From Marinihelvus sp942491555 (GTDB lineage Bacteria; Pseudomonadota; Gammaproteobacteria; Xanthomonadales; SZUA-36): a stretch of DNA of 64,000 bases. Below are positions 32,583 through 41,166 of this stretch, piece by piece. A program made the position numbers and the translations under genes. The notes under the pieces are model-generated. The model was not told the origin of the DNA. It saw nothing but the letters and a program-made list of their open reading frames with translations, and did not search any database. The stretch spans positions 434,001 through 498,000 of the forward strand of contig CALOBN010000005.1 in NCBI GenBank assembly GCA_942491555.1, read 5' to 3'. Within the stretch, counting starts at the first letter, position 1. Each line of letters starts with the position of its first letter.

Positions 32583-34970
32583 ATGAAAAATTCACGCCTG
32601 GCAATAATTTTTGCCCTGTTTTTCGCGATTCTGCTGGCTGCCTGCGGAGGTAATGATGACGCCACGCAGACCGTAGAGGCACCGCCTCCACCGCCCCCGC
32701 ACCCCTGGGATCTGTTTATTGATGCCCAGATAGAGGAATACCTGGCAGCACATCCTGCCTGGGCTGTGACCCAGGGCCGTCACGAGTTTGACGGCAAGTT
32801 GCCGGACTGGAGTCAGGACGGGCTTGAGCGCGAAGCCCGGCGCCTGCGCAAAGCCAGGCGGGACGCCCAGGCTTTTGCCGCTGACAGCCTGTCGCCTGAA
32901 CAGCAATATCAGCGCGACTATTTCATTGCCCGCATGGACCACGATTTGTTCTGGCTGGAAAAGGCCCGCTGGCCTTATCGCAACCCCCAGTTTTATTTTG
33001 GCTGGATGAACGACTCGCTTGACCCGGCACCCTACCTGACTCTGGATTACGCGCCGCTGGAAGATCGCATGGTCTCCTTCACCAGGTATCTCGAGGCAGT
33101 ACCGGTTGCTGCCCGGCAAATACGCAATAACCTGCGGATGCCAATGCCCGGAACCTGGTTGCAGCTGGGTATTGATTCGTTTTCCGGGTACGCGACCTAT
33201 TTCCGCAATGATGTACCGGCGATTTTCGCGTCGGTAGACGACCCGGAGCTGCAGGCACGCTTCAAAAAGGCCAACGCAGAAGCCGCTTCTGCAATGAGCG
33301 ACCTGGCGGACTGGCTGGAGCTGGGCAAGTCGATCGCTGATCAGAGTTTCGCCCTGGGTCCACAGCTTTATGCCGAGATGCTTTGGGACACTGAACGGGT
33401 CGATATGGACCTGGCCGAGCTCGAAGCGGCTGGCCGCGCAGACATGGAGCGAAACCTGGCCGGGTTGCGCAACGCCTGTGCCGAATTTGCCCCGGGTATG
33501 GACCTGCCAAATTGCATGGCCAAAATGTCGTCCCGCAAGCCCGACGGCGGCCCCGTCGCCGCCGCCCGACGTCAGCTGGAGGAAACCAGGGAGTTCCTGG
33601 TGGCGGCAGACCTGGTCAGCATTCCCGGCGATGAGCTTGCCCTGGTGGCTGAGTCGCCGCCCTATGCACGCTCCAACTCGGCCTATATCTCCATTCCCGG
33701 GCCCTGGGAGGAAAACCAGCCTTCGGTTTATTACATCAGTCCGCCCAACCCGGACTGGCCGGAGGAGGTTCAGCAGGGCTATATTCCCGGCGAATCAGAC
33801 CTGTTGTTTACCTCGATTCACGAGGTCTGGCCGGGTCACTTCCTGAATTTCATGCACGCCAACCGTGCGCCATGGGTCTTTGGACGCGCCTTTGTCAGCT
33901 ATGCCTTCGGTGAGGGCTGGGCCCATTACACGGAAGAAATGATGTCCGAGGCCGGTCTGCGCGATGCCAATGCGGAGACCCGCATCGGACAGTTGAGCAA
34001 TGCCCTTATGCGCAACGCCCGGTTCCTTGCCAGTATCGGTCTGCATACCAAAGGCTGGAGCGTTGAGGATGCCAAGACCTTCTTCATGCAGGAGGCTTAC
34101 CAGAGCGAGGGCACGGCCATTCAGCAATCGGCACGCGGTACCTATGATCCGGCCTATCTCAACTACACGCTGGGCAAGTTAATGATCAAGCAATTGCGCG
34201 ACGACTGGACAGCAGAGCGTGGCGGCCGTGATGCGTGGAAAGCATTTCACGACGAATTCCTGACACTTGGCGGGCCCCCGGTGCCACTGGCACGTCAACG
34301 CCTGATGGAAGAAGCCGCACCCATGACCGTGTTGCCTGAGCCGGTGGTCATTGTTGCCGCCTTGCCGGAGATTATTGAGCCGGAAGTAGAAGAGAAGGTT
34401 GAGGTGATTCGTCAGATCAACTGGGCCTGGGATTGCGAGGACGGCCGTTACCTGGTCAGCAGCATGGTGGATGACGGCATTGAGCTCTACCTGGATAACG
34501 AACTGCGGGAGCTTAAGCCGGCGCGCAGCGCCTCCGGTGGCAAGTACCAGACCAAGGGCCTGTCGTTCTGGACCAAGGGCAGGGAAGCGACCCTGGAGAT
34601 CGACGGAAAGTCCATTCAATGCATGGTCAATGCCTACCAATCCACCTGGGTGGATGCAAAGCTGCGCGGTGCCGATTTCCGGGCGGTGGGCAATGAGCCC
34701 GGCTGGTATCTTGAGCTGTTCTCGTCCGGAGAAAGCACGCTCGTGACAGACTATGGTAACGAGCGGTTCCGGTTTACGGCCGAAGGGCCGGAATTTATGG
34801 AGGATGGTCCGGGCAACCGCTTTAATGGTCTGGCCCGTGGCCTGTCGATCGAAATCGAGCTGACGCCCGGTCCCTGCCTGGACACGATGATTGACGTGGA
34901 ATACGAAACGTCAGTCCGGGTCAGTGTCGGCGGGCGGGTTTTACGTGGTTGTGGCAACCCATTGCAGTGA
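32583..34970 (+). CDS. DUF885 family lipoprotein fused to MliC-like lysozyme inhibitor domain
   Basis: About 795 residues. The start has a lipoprotein signal with lipobox LLAAC (cysteine about residue 21). The DUF885 region has the metallopeptidase-like motif SIHEVWPGHFLNF (HExxPGH) and later YAFGEGWAHYTEEMM. From about residue 605 a separate region reads NWAWDCEDGRYLV, ELKPARSASGGKY, FWTKGREATLEIDG and SIQC, matching the MliC/C-type lysozyme inhibitor pattern. The final 110 residues resemble COG3650-type domains (RAVGNEPGWYLEL). Other DUF885 proteins, such as the one at 51163, lack this tail. An outer-membrane-anchored peptidase with an inhibitor tail is inferred. Confidence 0.85.
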   Translation: MKNSRLAIIFALFFAILLAACGGNDDATQTVEAPPPPPPHPWDLFIDAQIEEYLAAHPAWAVTQGRHEFDGKLPDWSQDGLEREARRLRKARRDAQAFAADSLSPEQQYQRDYFIARMDHDLFWLEKARWPYRNPQFYFGWMNDSLDPAPYLTLDYAPLEDRMVSFTRYLEAVPVAARQIRNNLRMPMPGTWLQLGIDSFSGYATYFRNDVPAIFASVDDPELQARFKKANAEAASAMSDLADWLELGKSIADQSFALGPQLYAEMLWDTERVDMDLAELEAAGRADMERNLAGLRNACAEFAPGMDLPNCMAKMSSRKPDGGPVAAARRQLEETREFLVAADLVSIPGDELALVAESPPYARSNSAYISIPGPWEENQPSVYYISPPNPDWPEEVQQGYIPGESDLLFTSIHEVWPGHFLNFMHANRAPWVFGRAFVSYAFGEGWAHYTEEMMSEAGLRDANAETRIGQLSNALMRNARFLASIGLHTKGWSVEDAKTFFMQEAYQSEGTAIQQSARGTYDPAYLNYTLGKLMIKQLRDDWTAERGGRDAWKAFHDEFLTLGGPPVPLARQRLMEEAAPMTVLPEPVVIVAALPEIIEPEVEEKVEVIRQINWAWDCEDGRYLVSSMVDDGIELYLDNELRELKPARSASGGKYQTKGLSFWTKGREATLEIDGKSIQCMVNAYQSTWVDAKLRGADFRAVGNEPGWYLELFSSGESTLVTDYGNERFRFTAEGPEFMEDGPGNRFNGLARGLSIEIELTPGPCLDTMIDVEYETSVRVSVGGRVLRGCGNPLQ

Positions 34971-35007
34971 GCCCGGACCAAAACAGTAATAACGCTATGA
35001 TGAAGCC

Positions 35008-36387
35008 ATGAAGATTCAATTCTTCGGTGCAGCAGGCGAAGTGACAGGTTCCTGTCATATTCTTGAGGTCAATGGCCACCGGGTGCTGCTCGATTGCGGC
35101 CTCATCCAGGGTGGTCGCGCCGACGAGGCCCGCAACCGTGACCCCTTTCCTTTCGAAGCGGCACAAATCGATGCTGTGGTCTTAAGTCATGCGCATCTGG
35201 ACCATTGCGGGCGTTTACCGTTGCTGGTCAAGCGCGGGTTTCATGGCCCGATCCATGCCCAGCGTGCGAGCTGCGAACTGGTCGCCATTCTGCTGGCCGA
35301 TGCGGCGCACCTGGAAGAGCGCGAAGCCGCTTACCTGACCCGTAAGCGTGGCAAGCAGCACACGCCCTTGTTCACGGCAGCGGATGGTCGCGCCGTGATG
35401 CAACAAATGACCCCCCAGGCATACCGGCAATGGTTCGATGTCGTGCCCGGCCTGCGCGTTCGGTTTCTGGACGCCGGCCACATCATTGGCTCCTGCGTGG
35501 TGGAGTTAGCGCTGGAAGAAAACGGCCTGAAGCAAACCCTGGTATTTTCCGGCGACCTCGGCCAATACGGCACACCCATCCTGCGCGACCCGGAAACGCC
35601 TGAGCATGCCGATATGGTCATTATGGAGTCGACCTACGGAGACCGCTTGCACCGGGGACGCGAGGAAACCATCGCTGAGCTGGGCCAGATCATCAGCCGC
35701 GCTCAGGATGGCAATATCCTGATGCCCGCTTTTGCTATCGGCCGCAGCCAGGAAATCCTGTACCAGTTCGCCAAACACTTTGATGAGTGGGATCTGGGCC
35801 GCTTCAGGATTTTTCTGGACAGTCCAATGGCTATTGAGGCCACAGACGTCTATTGGCGATATACCCAGCACTATGATGAAGAGGCGCGACTGCTCAGAGA
35901 CAAGAATAAGCGCACCCCGCTGTTGCCAAACCTGCAGTTGAGTCGCGATACCGAAGAATCCATAGCCATCAACCGTATCCGTTCCGGGGCAATCATCATT
36001 GCCGGGAGCGGTATGTGTAACGGTGGCCGCATTGTCCACCATCTTCGCAACAACCTGGACCTGGAGAGCACCCAGGTGATCATTCCCGGTTACCAGGTTC
36101 GCGGTTCAACGGGGCGGCGCCTGGTGGACGGTGCGAAGCATGTGAGAATTCATGGCAGGGATGTTGAGGTTCGCGCGCAAATTCATACCATCGGCGGTCT
36201 GTCCGCCCATGCCGATCAGCGGGACCTGGGTCGCTGGTATTCAGGAATAAAGGACAGCCCGCCGGTCATGCTGGTTCACGGGGAGGCCGATGCTCAGAAA
36301 GCCCTTGCGTCCGACCTTCACGAGCGTTTCGGCTCCCGCGTCGATTGCGCGCAACCCGGGCAGGTGGTTGAGCTTGGCCAGCATTGA
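35008..36387 (+). CDS. MBL-fold beta-CASP ribonuclease-like protein
   Basis: 459 residues. The metallo-beta-lactamase motif is SHAHLDHCGRLP (HxHxDH). The beta-CASP insertion includes FAIGRSQEILYQF and GSGMCNGGRIVHHL, and the RMMBL C-terminal part has TIGGLSAHADQRDL and VHGEADAQKAL. This is the bacterial relative of CPSF-73 and Int11, expected to cut RNA with two zinc ions. It lies 37 bp after the lipoprotein gene and 35 bp before a convergent ArsR gene. Confidence 0.92.
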   Translation: MKIQFFGAAGEVTGSCHILEVNGHRVLLDCGLIQGGRADEARNRDPFPFEAAQIDAVVLSHAHLDHCGRLPLLVKRGFHGPIHAQRASCELVAILLADAAHLEEREAAYLTRKRGKQHTPLFTAADGRAVMQQMTPQAYRQWFDVVPGLRVRFLDAGHIIGSCVVELALEENGLKQTLVFSGDLGQYGTPILRDPETPEHADMVIMESTYGDRLHRGREETIAELGQIISRAQDGNILMPAFAIGRSQEILYQFAKHFDEWDLGRFRIFLDSPMAIEATDVYWRYTQHYDEEARLLRDKNKRTPLLPNLQLSRDTEESIAINRIRSGAIIIAGSGMCNGGRIVHHLRNNLDLESTQVIIPGYQVRGSTGRRLVDGAKHVRIHGRDVEVRAQIHTIGGLSAHADQRDLGRWYSGIKDSPPVMLVHGEADAQKALASDLHERFGSRVDCAQPGQVVELGQH

Positions 36388-36422
36388 GCCAGGGCCATTC
36401 AATTGATGTTGACCGGCTCTGC

Positions 36423-36710
36423 TTAAAGTTTTCTGACCCGCGCCTTGAGGTCAAGCATGGCTTGCTTGTTAATCGAGTAATAGCGGTGTGGTCCATCGGT
36501 AGCCTGGTCGATCAGGCCGGCTTCACGCAGGATCTTCAGGTGCTGTGAGGCGGTGGAAGCCACCACGGGCAGACGACGGGTAATGTCGCCGGCAAAGCAG
36601 GCGCCCTGGTCTATAAGGATTTGCAAAATCTGCAGGCGCACCGGGTGTCCAAGCGCGCTGAAAGTGTTGGCCAGTTGTTCGGTTTTTCGCTTATTCATGG
36701 GGCTCATCAT
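36423..36710 (-). CDS. ArsR family transcriptional regulator
   Basis: 95 residues with the winged helix pattern FSALGHPVRLQILQIL, then VVASTASQHLKILREAGLID. Only one cysteine is present in ACFAGD, so no classical CxC metal site is seen; it may be a non-metal member. It lies divergent from a cytochrome c' gene (258 bp), which could be a target. Confidence 0.88.
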   Translation of the reverse strand: MMSPMNKRKTEQLANTFSALGHPVRLQILQILIDQGACFAGDITRRLPVVASTASQHLKILREAGLIDQATDGPHRYYSINKQAMLDLKARVRKL

Positions 36711-36968
36711 TCGTATTTCGTCGAAAACCGATTCTATGAGAACTCCAGAGTCGGGTCAATACTTTTCTGTTGATTGAGGCGGTGCCCGGGGTGGCAACGG
36801 CCTGTCACCCGAAATCACCATGAGGTCTGGCAAGTTATCGTTGTGCGCGCTATCGATCATGGGCTTTCGTTCACGGTTTGTATTTTTCACGATGCCGCAT
36901 TCCCGAAGCGGAGGGCATGGTACGATTTATGCCGTAACAAACTTTATCCATGACCACGGAGGTCGACC

Positions 36969-37403
36969 ATGAAACAAATTGCTCTTTGCCTTCTTGCGCT
37001 GCCAATGCTCGCCATTGCAGATGGTGACAGCCCCATAGAACAGCGTCAGCACCTGATGGAGCAGACTCGTGATGCACTCAAGCCGCTGATCGGGATGACC
37101 CGTGACCAGGTCGCGTTTGATGCAGCCACTGTCACTCAGAGCCTGGCGGTTTTCGAGAAAACAGCCGTGGAAGCCCTGCCTTTGTTTCCCGAAGGTTCTG
37201 ACAGCGGATTCGATACGGAGGCCAAGGCTACGATCTGGACCGACCGAACCGGTTTTGAAATGGCATTCATGCGCTTTGGTGCTGCTGTAGAAGAGGCCCA
37301 GGATGCCGACATCAATTCGGTAGAAACGCTGCAGCCGGCGTTGCAGGGTATTTTAAAGACCTGCAAAGGTTGTCACGACGATTTCCGGGTTGAAAAAGAT
37401 TAA
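36969..37403 (+). CDS. Cytochrome c' family protein
   Basis: 144 residues with a short signal peptide (KQIALCLLALPMLAIA). The four-helix cytochrome c' pattern has a C-terminal haem site, CKGCHDDFR (CxxCH), and an arginine/lysine pair before it. These periplasmic proteins bind NO or CO and can protect against nitrosative stress. AAGG-like signals are weak, but GACCACGGAGGTCG places GGAGG at 8 nt upstream of ATG. The next gene, a dihaem cytochrome, starts 12 bp later, making an operon. Confidence 0.88.
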   Translation: MKQIALCLLALPMLAIADGDSPIEQRQHLMEQTRDALKPLIGMTRDQVAFDAATVTQSLAVFEKTAVEALPLFPEGSDSGFDTEAKATIWTDRTGFEMAFMRFGAAVEEAQDADINSVETLQPALQGILKTCKGCHDDFRVEKD

Positions 37404-37415
37404 GTTCATCCGCTC

Positions 37416-38315
37416 ATGAAGAAGCTGCTCCTGGCGCTGGTCGCCTTGGCGCTGCTGGGATGGTGGATCACCAGTCCACAGGTTTTAGGTCCCACTGACA
37501 TTCCCGACCATGTGGCCGACAAGGCGAATGGTGAGCGGATCTTCAATGCCGGCGGCTGCGCATCCTGTCATGGCCGCATCGTTGACGGTAAACCGCAACG
37601 TGACGTCATGGCCGGCGGGCTTGAGATGCACAGCCCGGTTGGCGTTTTCCGGGTGCCCAATATCTCTCCGCATCCGGATCAGGGCATCGGGGGCTGGAGT
37701 AATCTGGATTTTCTCAACGCCATGCAACGCGGTGTTTCGCCGGGTGGTAAGCATTACTACCCGGCGTTTCCCTACACCGCCTATATCCGCATGAACGTGA
37801 CCGATTTGCTCGACCTCAAGGCCTTTCTTGACCAGATGCCCGCCGACCCGAACCCGGTGGGTCCGAACGAGCTGGCCTTCCCGTTTAATATCCGTCGCGG
37901 CATCGGCCTGTGGAAGCGTCTCTACCTCAACGGTGATTGGGTGACGGCAGTTTCCGGGGAAGACGAGCAGCTGGTGCTTGGACGTTACCTGGTTGAGGGC
38001 CCGGGTCATTGTGGTGAATGTCATACGCCGCGGAATTTTGCCCAGGCCCTGCAAGGTACCCGCTGGTTAGCGGGTGCGCCCAACCCGGATGGCGAGGGTA
38101 AAGTACCCAACATCACGCCCGGACGTTCATCCTTCGCGAGCTGGAGTGCCGATGACATCGCCTACTACCTCGAGTCTGGCGTGGACCCTGAATTTGATGT
38201 CGTGGGCGGCACCATGGTGGCGGTGCAAGGGAATATGTCACGGCTCACCAGTGAGGACCGGGACGCAATCGCGGCTTATCTCAAGGCCCTGCCGGCGGTA
38301 TCGTCGTCCGACTGA
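37416..38315 (+). CDS. Dihaem cytochrome c (alcohol dehydrogenase subunit-like)
   Basis: 299 residues. An N-terminal hydrophobic helix (KLLLALVALALLGWWI) anchors or exports it. Two CxxCH sites occur in GGCASCHGRIV (about residue 46) and HCGECHTPRNF (about residue 200), with the paired NISPHPDQGIGGW and NITPGRSSFASW motifs of the AdhB/SorB-like family. It is probably an electron carrier to terminal oxidases, possibly paired with the cytochrome c' upstream. Partner dehydrogenase not in the window. Confidence 0.9.
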   Translation: MKKLLLALVALALLGWWITSPQVLGPTDIPDHVADKANGERIFNAGGCASCHGRIVDGKPQRDVMAGGLEMHSPVGVFRVPNISPHPDQGIGGWSNLDFLNAMQRGVSPGGKHYYPAFPYTAYIRMNVTDLLDLKAFLDQMPADPNPVGPNELAFPFNIRRGIGLWKRLYLNGDWVTAVSGEDEQLVLGRYLVEGPGHCGECHTPRNFAQALQGTRWLAGAPNPDGEGKVPNITPGRSSFASWSADDIAYYLESGVDPEFDVVGGTMVAVQGNMSRLTSEDRDAIAAYLKALPAVSSSD

Positions 38316-38326
38316 GCGTCAGGCGC

Positions 38327-38344
38327 GGCCGGCCCACTCCGGCC
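38327..38344. terminator. GC hairpin between convergent genes
   Basis: GGCCGG (38327-38332)/CCGGCC (38339-38344) around CCCACT, between the stops of the dihaem cytochrome and hisIE. It lacks a T-run, so termination is uncertain. Confidence 0.3.
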
Positions 38345-38375
38345 CCGCTGAAGGGCTGTTGCTTGGGTTCTGCGA

Positions 38376-39026
38376 TCAGCCGTGTCGCTCGCGCAGCGTG
38401 TCCATGAGATCGCCCAGGGTAACGCGACGGCTGCGCAACAATACAAGCAGGTGATAAATCAGATCGGCTGACTCATTCATCAACTCGTCACGTTCACCCG
38501 CAGCGCCCGCCAGCGCGGTTTCCACGCCTTCTTCGCCTACTTTCTGGGAAATTCTTTTCACGCCGTCATTCAGCAGTTCGGTGGTATAGCTACCCGCCGG
38601 CCGCTCCTGATCGCGTTGCTGAATCAGCCGTTCCAGGGTGGCCAGAAACGCCAGGTCCGGTTGTGGCCCGCCCGCAGGATCTGCGGGAGAATCAAAGCAG
38701 CTTATTGTGCCCAGGTGACAGGTTGGCCCCGCCGGGTGGGCCCGGACCAGCAGGCAGTCCTGATCGCAATCCAGCGTGGCATCGACATAATTGAGCGTAT
38801 TACCGGAGGTTTCGCCCTTGGTCCACAAGGCCTGGCGGCTGCGACTCCAGAAGGTGACCTCGCCAAGCTCCGTGGTCGCCTGCAGCGCTTCTCGATTCAT
38901 ATATCCGAGCATCAGTACCCGGCCGTCCAGCGCGTCCTGCACGATGGCCGGTAACAGTCCGTCCATTTTTTCCCAGTCGGGCTCAACAGGTTCCGCAGCG
39001 GTGCTATCGGGATTGTTGTTCAGCAT
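38376..39026 (-). CDS. hisIE: Bifunctional phosphoribosyl-AMP cyclohydrolase/phosphoribosyl-ATP pyrophosphatase
   Basis: 216 residues, HisI then HisE domains. HisI part: MLGYMNREALQAT, SRSRQALWTKGETSGN and the zinc-related CDQDCLLV and GPTCHLGTISC cysteines. HisE part (about 115-216): RPAGSYTTELLNDG and KVGEEGVETALAGAAG with the acidic helical pattern. It is the last gene of the his operon. The start overlaps hisF by 7 bp. Confidence 0.96.
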   Translation of the reverse strand: MLNNNPDSTAAEPVEPDWEKMDGLLPAIVQDALDGRVLMLGYMNREALQATTELGEVTFWSRSRQALWTKGETSGNTLNYVDATLDCDQDCLLVRAHPAGPTCHLGTISCFDSPADPAGGPQPDLAFLATLERLIQQRDQERPAGSYTTELLNDGVKRISQKVGEEGVETALAGAAGERDELMNESADLIYHLLVLLRSRRVTLGDLMDTLRERHG

Positions 39027-39835
39027 GGTCTTACTCCTATACCCGCCGCGGCGAGCATGCTTTTCAGTTCAGGAATTGGCAGGCTGCCGTTGTGAAAGAC
39101 GGTTGCGGCCAGGGCGCCGTCTACATCGGCGGTCTTGAATACATCAAGGAAGTGGCGGGCCTCGCCTGCGCCGCCGGAGGCAATCAGCGGGACCGGGCAG
39201 ACCTCACGTGCGGCGCGCAGTTGCACCAGGTCGTAACCGTCGCGCGTACCATCGCTACCCATACAGTTGAGCACAATCTCACCGGCGCCGCGCCCGACCA
39301 CCTCTTCTATCCAGGCCAGGGTCTGTAGTCCCGTGGCTTGCATGGCGTCCGGATTGCCGGTCATTTGGCGCGTGGTCCAACTGCCATCATCCTGCACGAT
39401 CGAGTCAATGCCGACGACCACGCATTGGCTGCCAAAGGCATCGGCCAGCGCGTTCACCAGGTCGGGATTACGAACCGCCGGCGTATTGACCGAGACTTTA
39501 TCCGCGCCGGCACGCAGAATGCGCCGCGCTTCATCCACGCTACGGATCCCGCCGGCGACGCAAAACGGTATATCGATAACCTCCGCCACGCGGCTGACCC
39601 AGGAATGATCCACGGAACGGCCCTCCGGACTGGCGGTAATGTCATAGAACACCAGCTCATCGGCGCCCTCCTCGCCATAACGCCGCGCGAGCTGGACAAT
39701 CTCACCCATGACCCGGTGATTGCGAAACTGCACGCCTTTCACCACCTGGCCGTCGCGGACATCCAGGCAGGGAACGATGCGACGCGCCAGCCCGGTCACA
39801 GCACCCGGGTCGGCAGCTGTTGCAACGCTGGTCAT
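39020..39835 (-). CDS. hisF: Imidazole glycerol phosphate synthase subunit HisF
   Basis: 271 residues, cyclase subunit. The TIM-barrel hallmarks are RRIVPCLDVRDGQVVKGVQF (catalytic Asp), GGIRSVDEARRILRAGADKV, VVVGIDS and ASGGAGE. The N-terminus is about 15 residues longer than the usual start, which sits at LARRIVPCLDV. Its 4-bp overlap with hisA implies coupling. It joins HisH to make imidazole-glycerol phosphate and AICAR. Confidence 0.97.
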   Translation of the reverse strand: MTSVATAADPGAVTGLARRIVPCLDVRDGQVVKGVQFRNHRVMGEIVQLARRYGEEGADELVFYDITASPEGRSVDHSWVSRVAEVIDIPFCVAGGIRSVDEARRILRAGADKVSVNTPAVRNPDLVNALADAFGSQCVVVGIDSIVQDDGSWTTRQMTGNPDAMQATGLQTLAWIEEVVGRGAGEIVLNCMGSDGTRDGYDLVQLRAAREVCPVPLIASGGAGEARHFLDVFKTADVDGALAATVFHNGSLPIPELKSMLAAAGIGVRPC

Positions 39836-40566
39836 CGCAGGCTGCTCAGTGCCCGTGGCAGCGCAAAGACGCCTTCCAAAAGAGCCTTGCCGACAATAAC
39901 CGCGGCGGCGCCGGTTTCCTTCAGCTCCTGCAGATCGCTCAGACGACTGACACCGCCCGAGGCCTGTACCTGGAGTTCCGGATAACGCGTCACGATATCC
40001 CGGTAGAGCTCTACATTAGGGCCCTTCATGGCGCCATCGCGGCTGATGTCGGTAACCAGGGCGTGGCGCAGGCCACCGGCGAGCAACTGGTCGAGCAGCG
40101 TCCAGAGATCGGTTCCGGAGTCCTCCGTCCAACCAAAGATTCGCGGCCGCGGCACACCGTCAGCGTCGATCCGGACATCCAGCGCGGCAACCATCTTGTC
40201 GGCGCCATGCTGCCCGACCCAGCGCAGGAAGCGCTCCGGCTCTTTGGCGCACAGGCTGCCGATGACGACCCTGTCGGCACCTTCCTGCAGACGTTCCAGA
40301 ATGTCGGTACCGGAGCGGACACCACCGCCTGTCTGAATGTTCTGCTCAGCGCTGTGTATGAGCTTGAATAGAGACTGAGTATCCGCCGACTCTCCATCGC
40401 GCGAGGCCTCCAGGTCGACCACGTGCAGCCATCGGGCGCCGTCCTCAAGATAGCGCCGGGCGATGTCCTCGGGCTCGCGGTCGTAGAAGGTGACGTTGGT
40501 AAAATCACCGTGCACAAGGCGTGCGCAGCGTCCGTCCAACAGGTCAATTGCGGGTATGAGAATCAT
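39832..40566 (-). CDS. hisA: ProFAR isomerase HisA
   Basis: 244 residues. IPAIDLLDGRCARLVHGDFT at the start and VVDLEASRDGES follow the standard HisA order. GGGVRSGTDILERLQEGADRVVIGS completes the phosphate-binding half, and the catalytic Asp pair (D8 and the later ALVTDISRDGAMKG) is present. The Gly-rich ASGGVSRLSDL closes the barrel. It overlaps hisH by 4 bp and hisF by 4 bp. Confidence 0.97.
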   Translation of the reverse strand: MILIPAIDLLDGRCARLVHGDFTNVTFYDREPEDIARRYLEDGARWLHVVDLEASRDGESADTQSLFKLIHSAEQNIQTGGGVRSGTDILERLQEGADRVVIGSLCAKEPERFLRWVGQHGADKMVAALDVRIDADGVPRPRIFGWTEDSGTDLWTLLDQLLAGGLRHALVTDISRDGAMKGPNVELYRDIVTRYPELQVQASGGVSRLSDLQELKETGAAAVIVGKALLEGVFALPRALSSLR

Positions 40567-41156
40567 GTCAGCTCCAGAAAATTTTTCAGTACTCGTGCAC
40601 CGGCGTCGGCCGAGCGCTCCGGGTGAAATTGCGCGCCACGAAAGTTATTCCGCTGCACCATGGCGCTGAACGACAGGCCATGCCGGGTGGCGGCAATGGT
40701 GGCTTCGCTTACCGGAGCATAGTAGCTATGCACGAAATAGAACCATGGCGGTTCTGGAAGATCTTGCAGTAAGGGATCTGCGCGCACTGTTGTGGCGGCG
40801 TTCCAGCCCATGTGTGGAATGCGCAGGCCGGGCGCGTCAGGAAAGTGCTTCAAGCGACCCGGAATCAGGCCCAGACAGTCCACATCACCCTCTTCAGACC
40901 CGTCAAACAGCAGCTGCATGCCCAGGCATATGCCCAGCACAGGCTGCGTCAGCTGGCGAATGCAGTCGACCAGGCCTTGCTCGCGAAGATGGTCCATGGC
41001 CGCAGCTGCTGCGCCTACACCCGGCAGGATCACGCGCTCAGCGCTGCGTATTTGTGCCGGGTCCGCGGTGAACGTTGAGTCCGCACCAAGGCGCTGGAGG
41101 GCAAAACGCACCGAGGCGATATTGGCCCCGCCGCTGTCAATAATCACCAGGCTCAT
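40563..41156 (-). CDS. hisH: Imidazole glycerol phosphate synthase subunit HisH (glutaminase)
   Basis: 197 residues, class I glutamine amidotransferase. The triad is in QPVLGICLGMQLLF (Cys), and the C-terminal QFHPERSADAG (His, Glu). The start reads SLVIIDSGGANIASVRFALQ. A longer open frame extends to 41519 in the hisB region but without homology. It lies 10 bp after hisB. Confidence 0.97.
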   Translation of the reverse strand: MSLVIIDSGGANIASVRFALQRLGADSTFTADPAQIRSAERVILPGVGAAAAAMDHLREQGLVDCIRQLTQPVLGICLGMQLLFDGSEEGDVDCLGLIPGRLKHFPDAPGLRIPHMGWNAATTVRADPLLQDLPEPPWFYFVHSYYAPVSEATIAATRHGLSFSAMVQRNNFRGAQFHPERSADAGARVLKNFLELT

Positions 41157-41166
41157 GACGGGGCGC

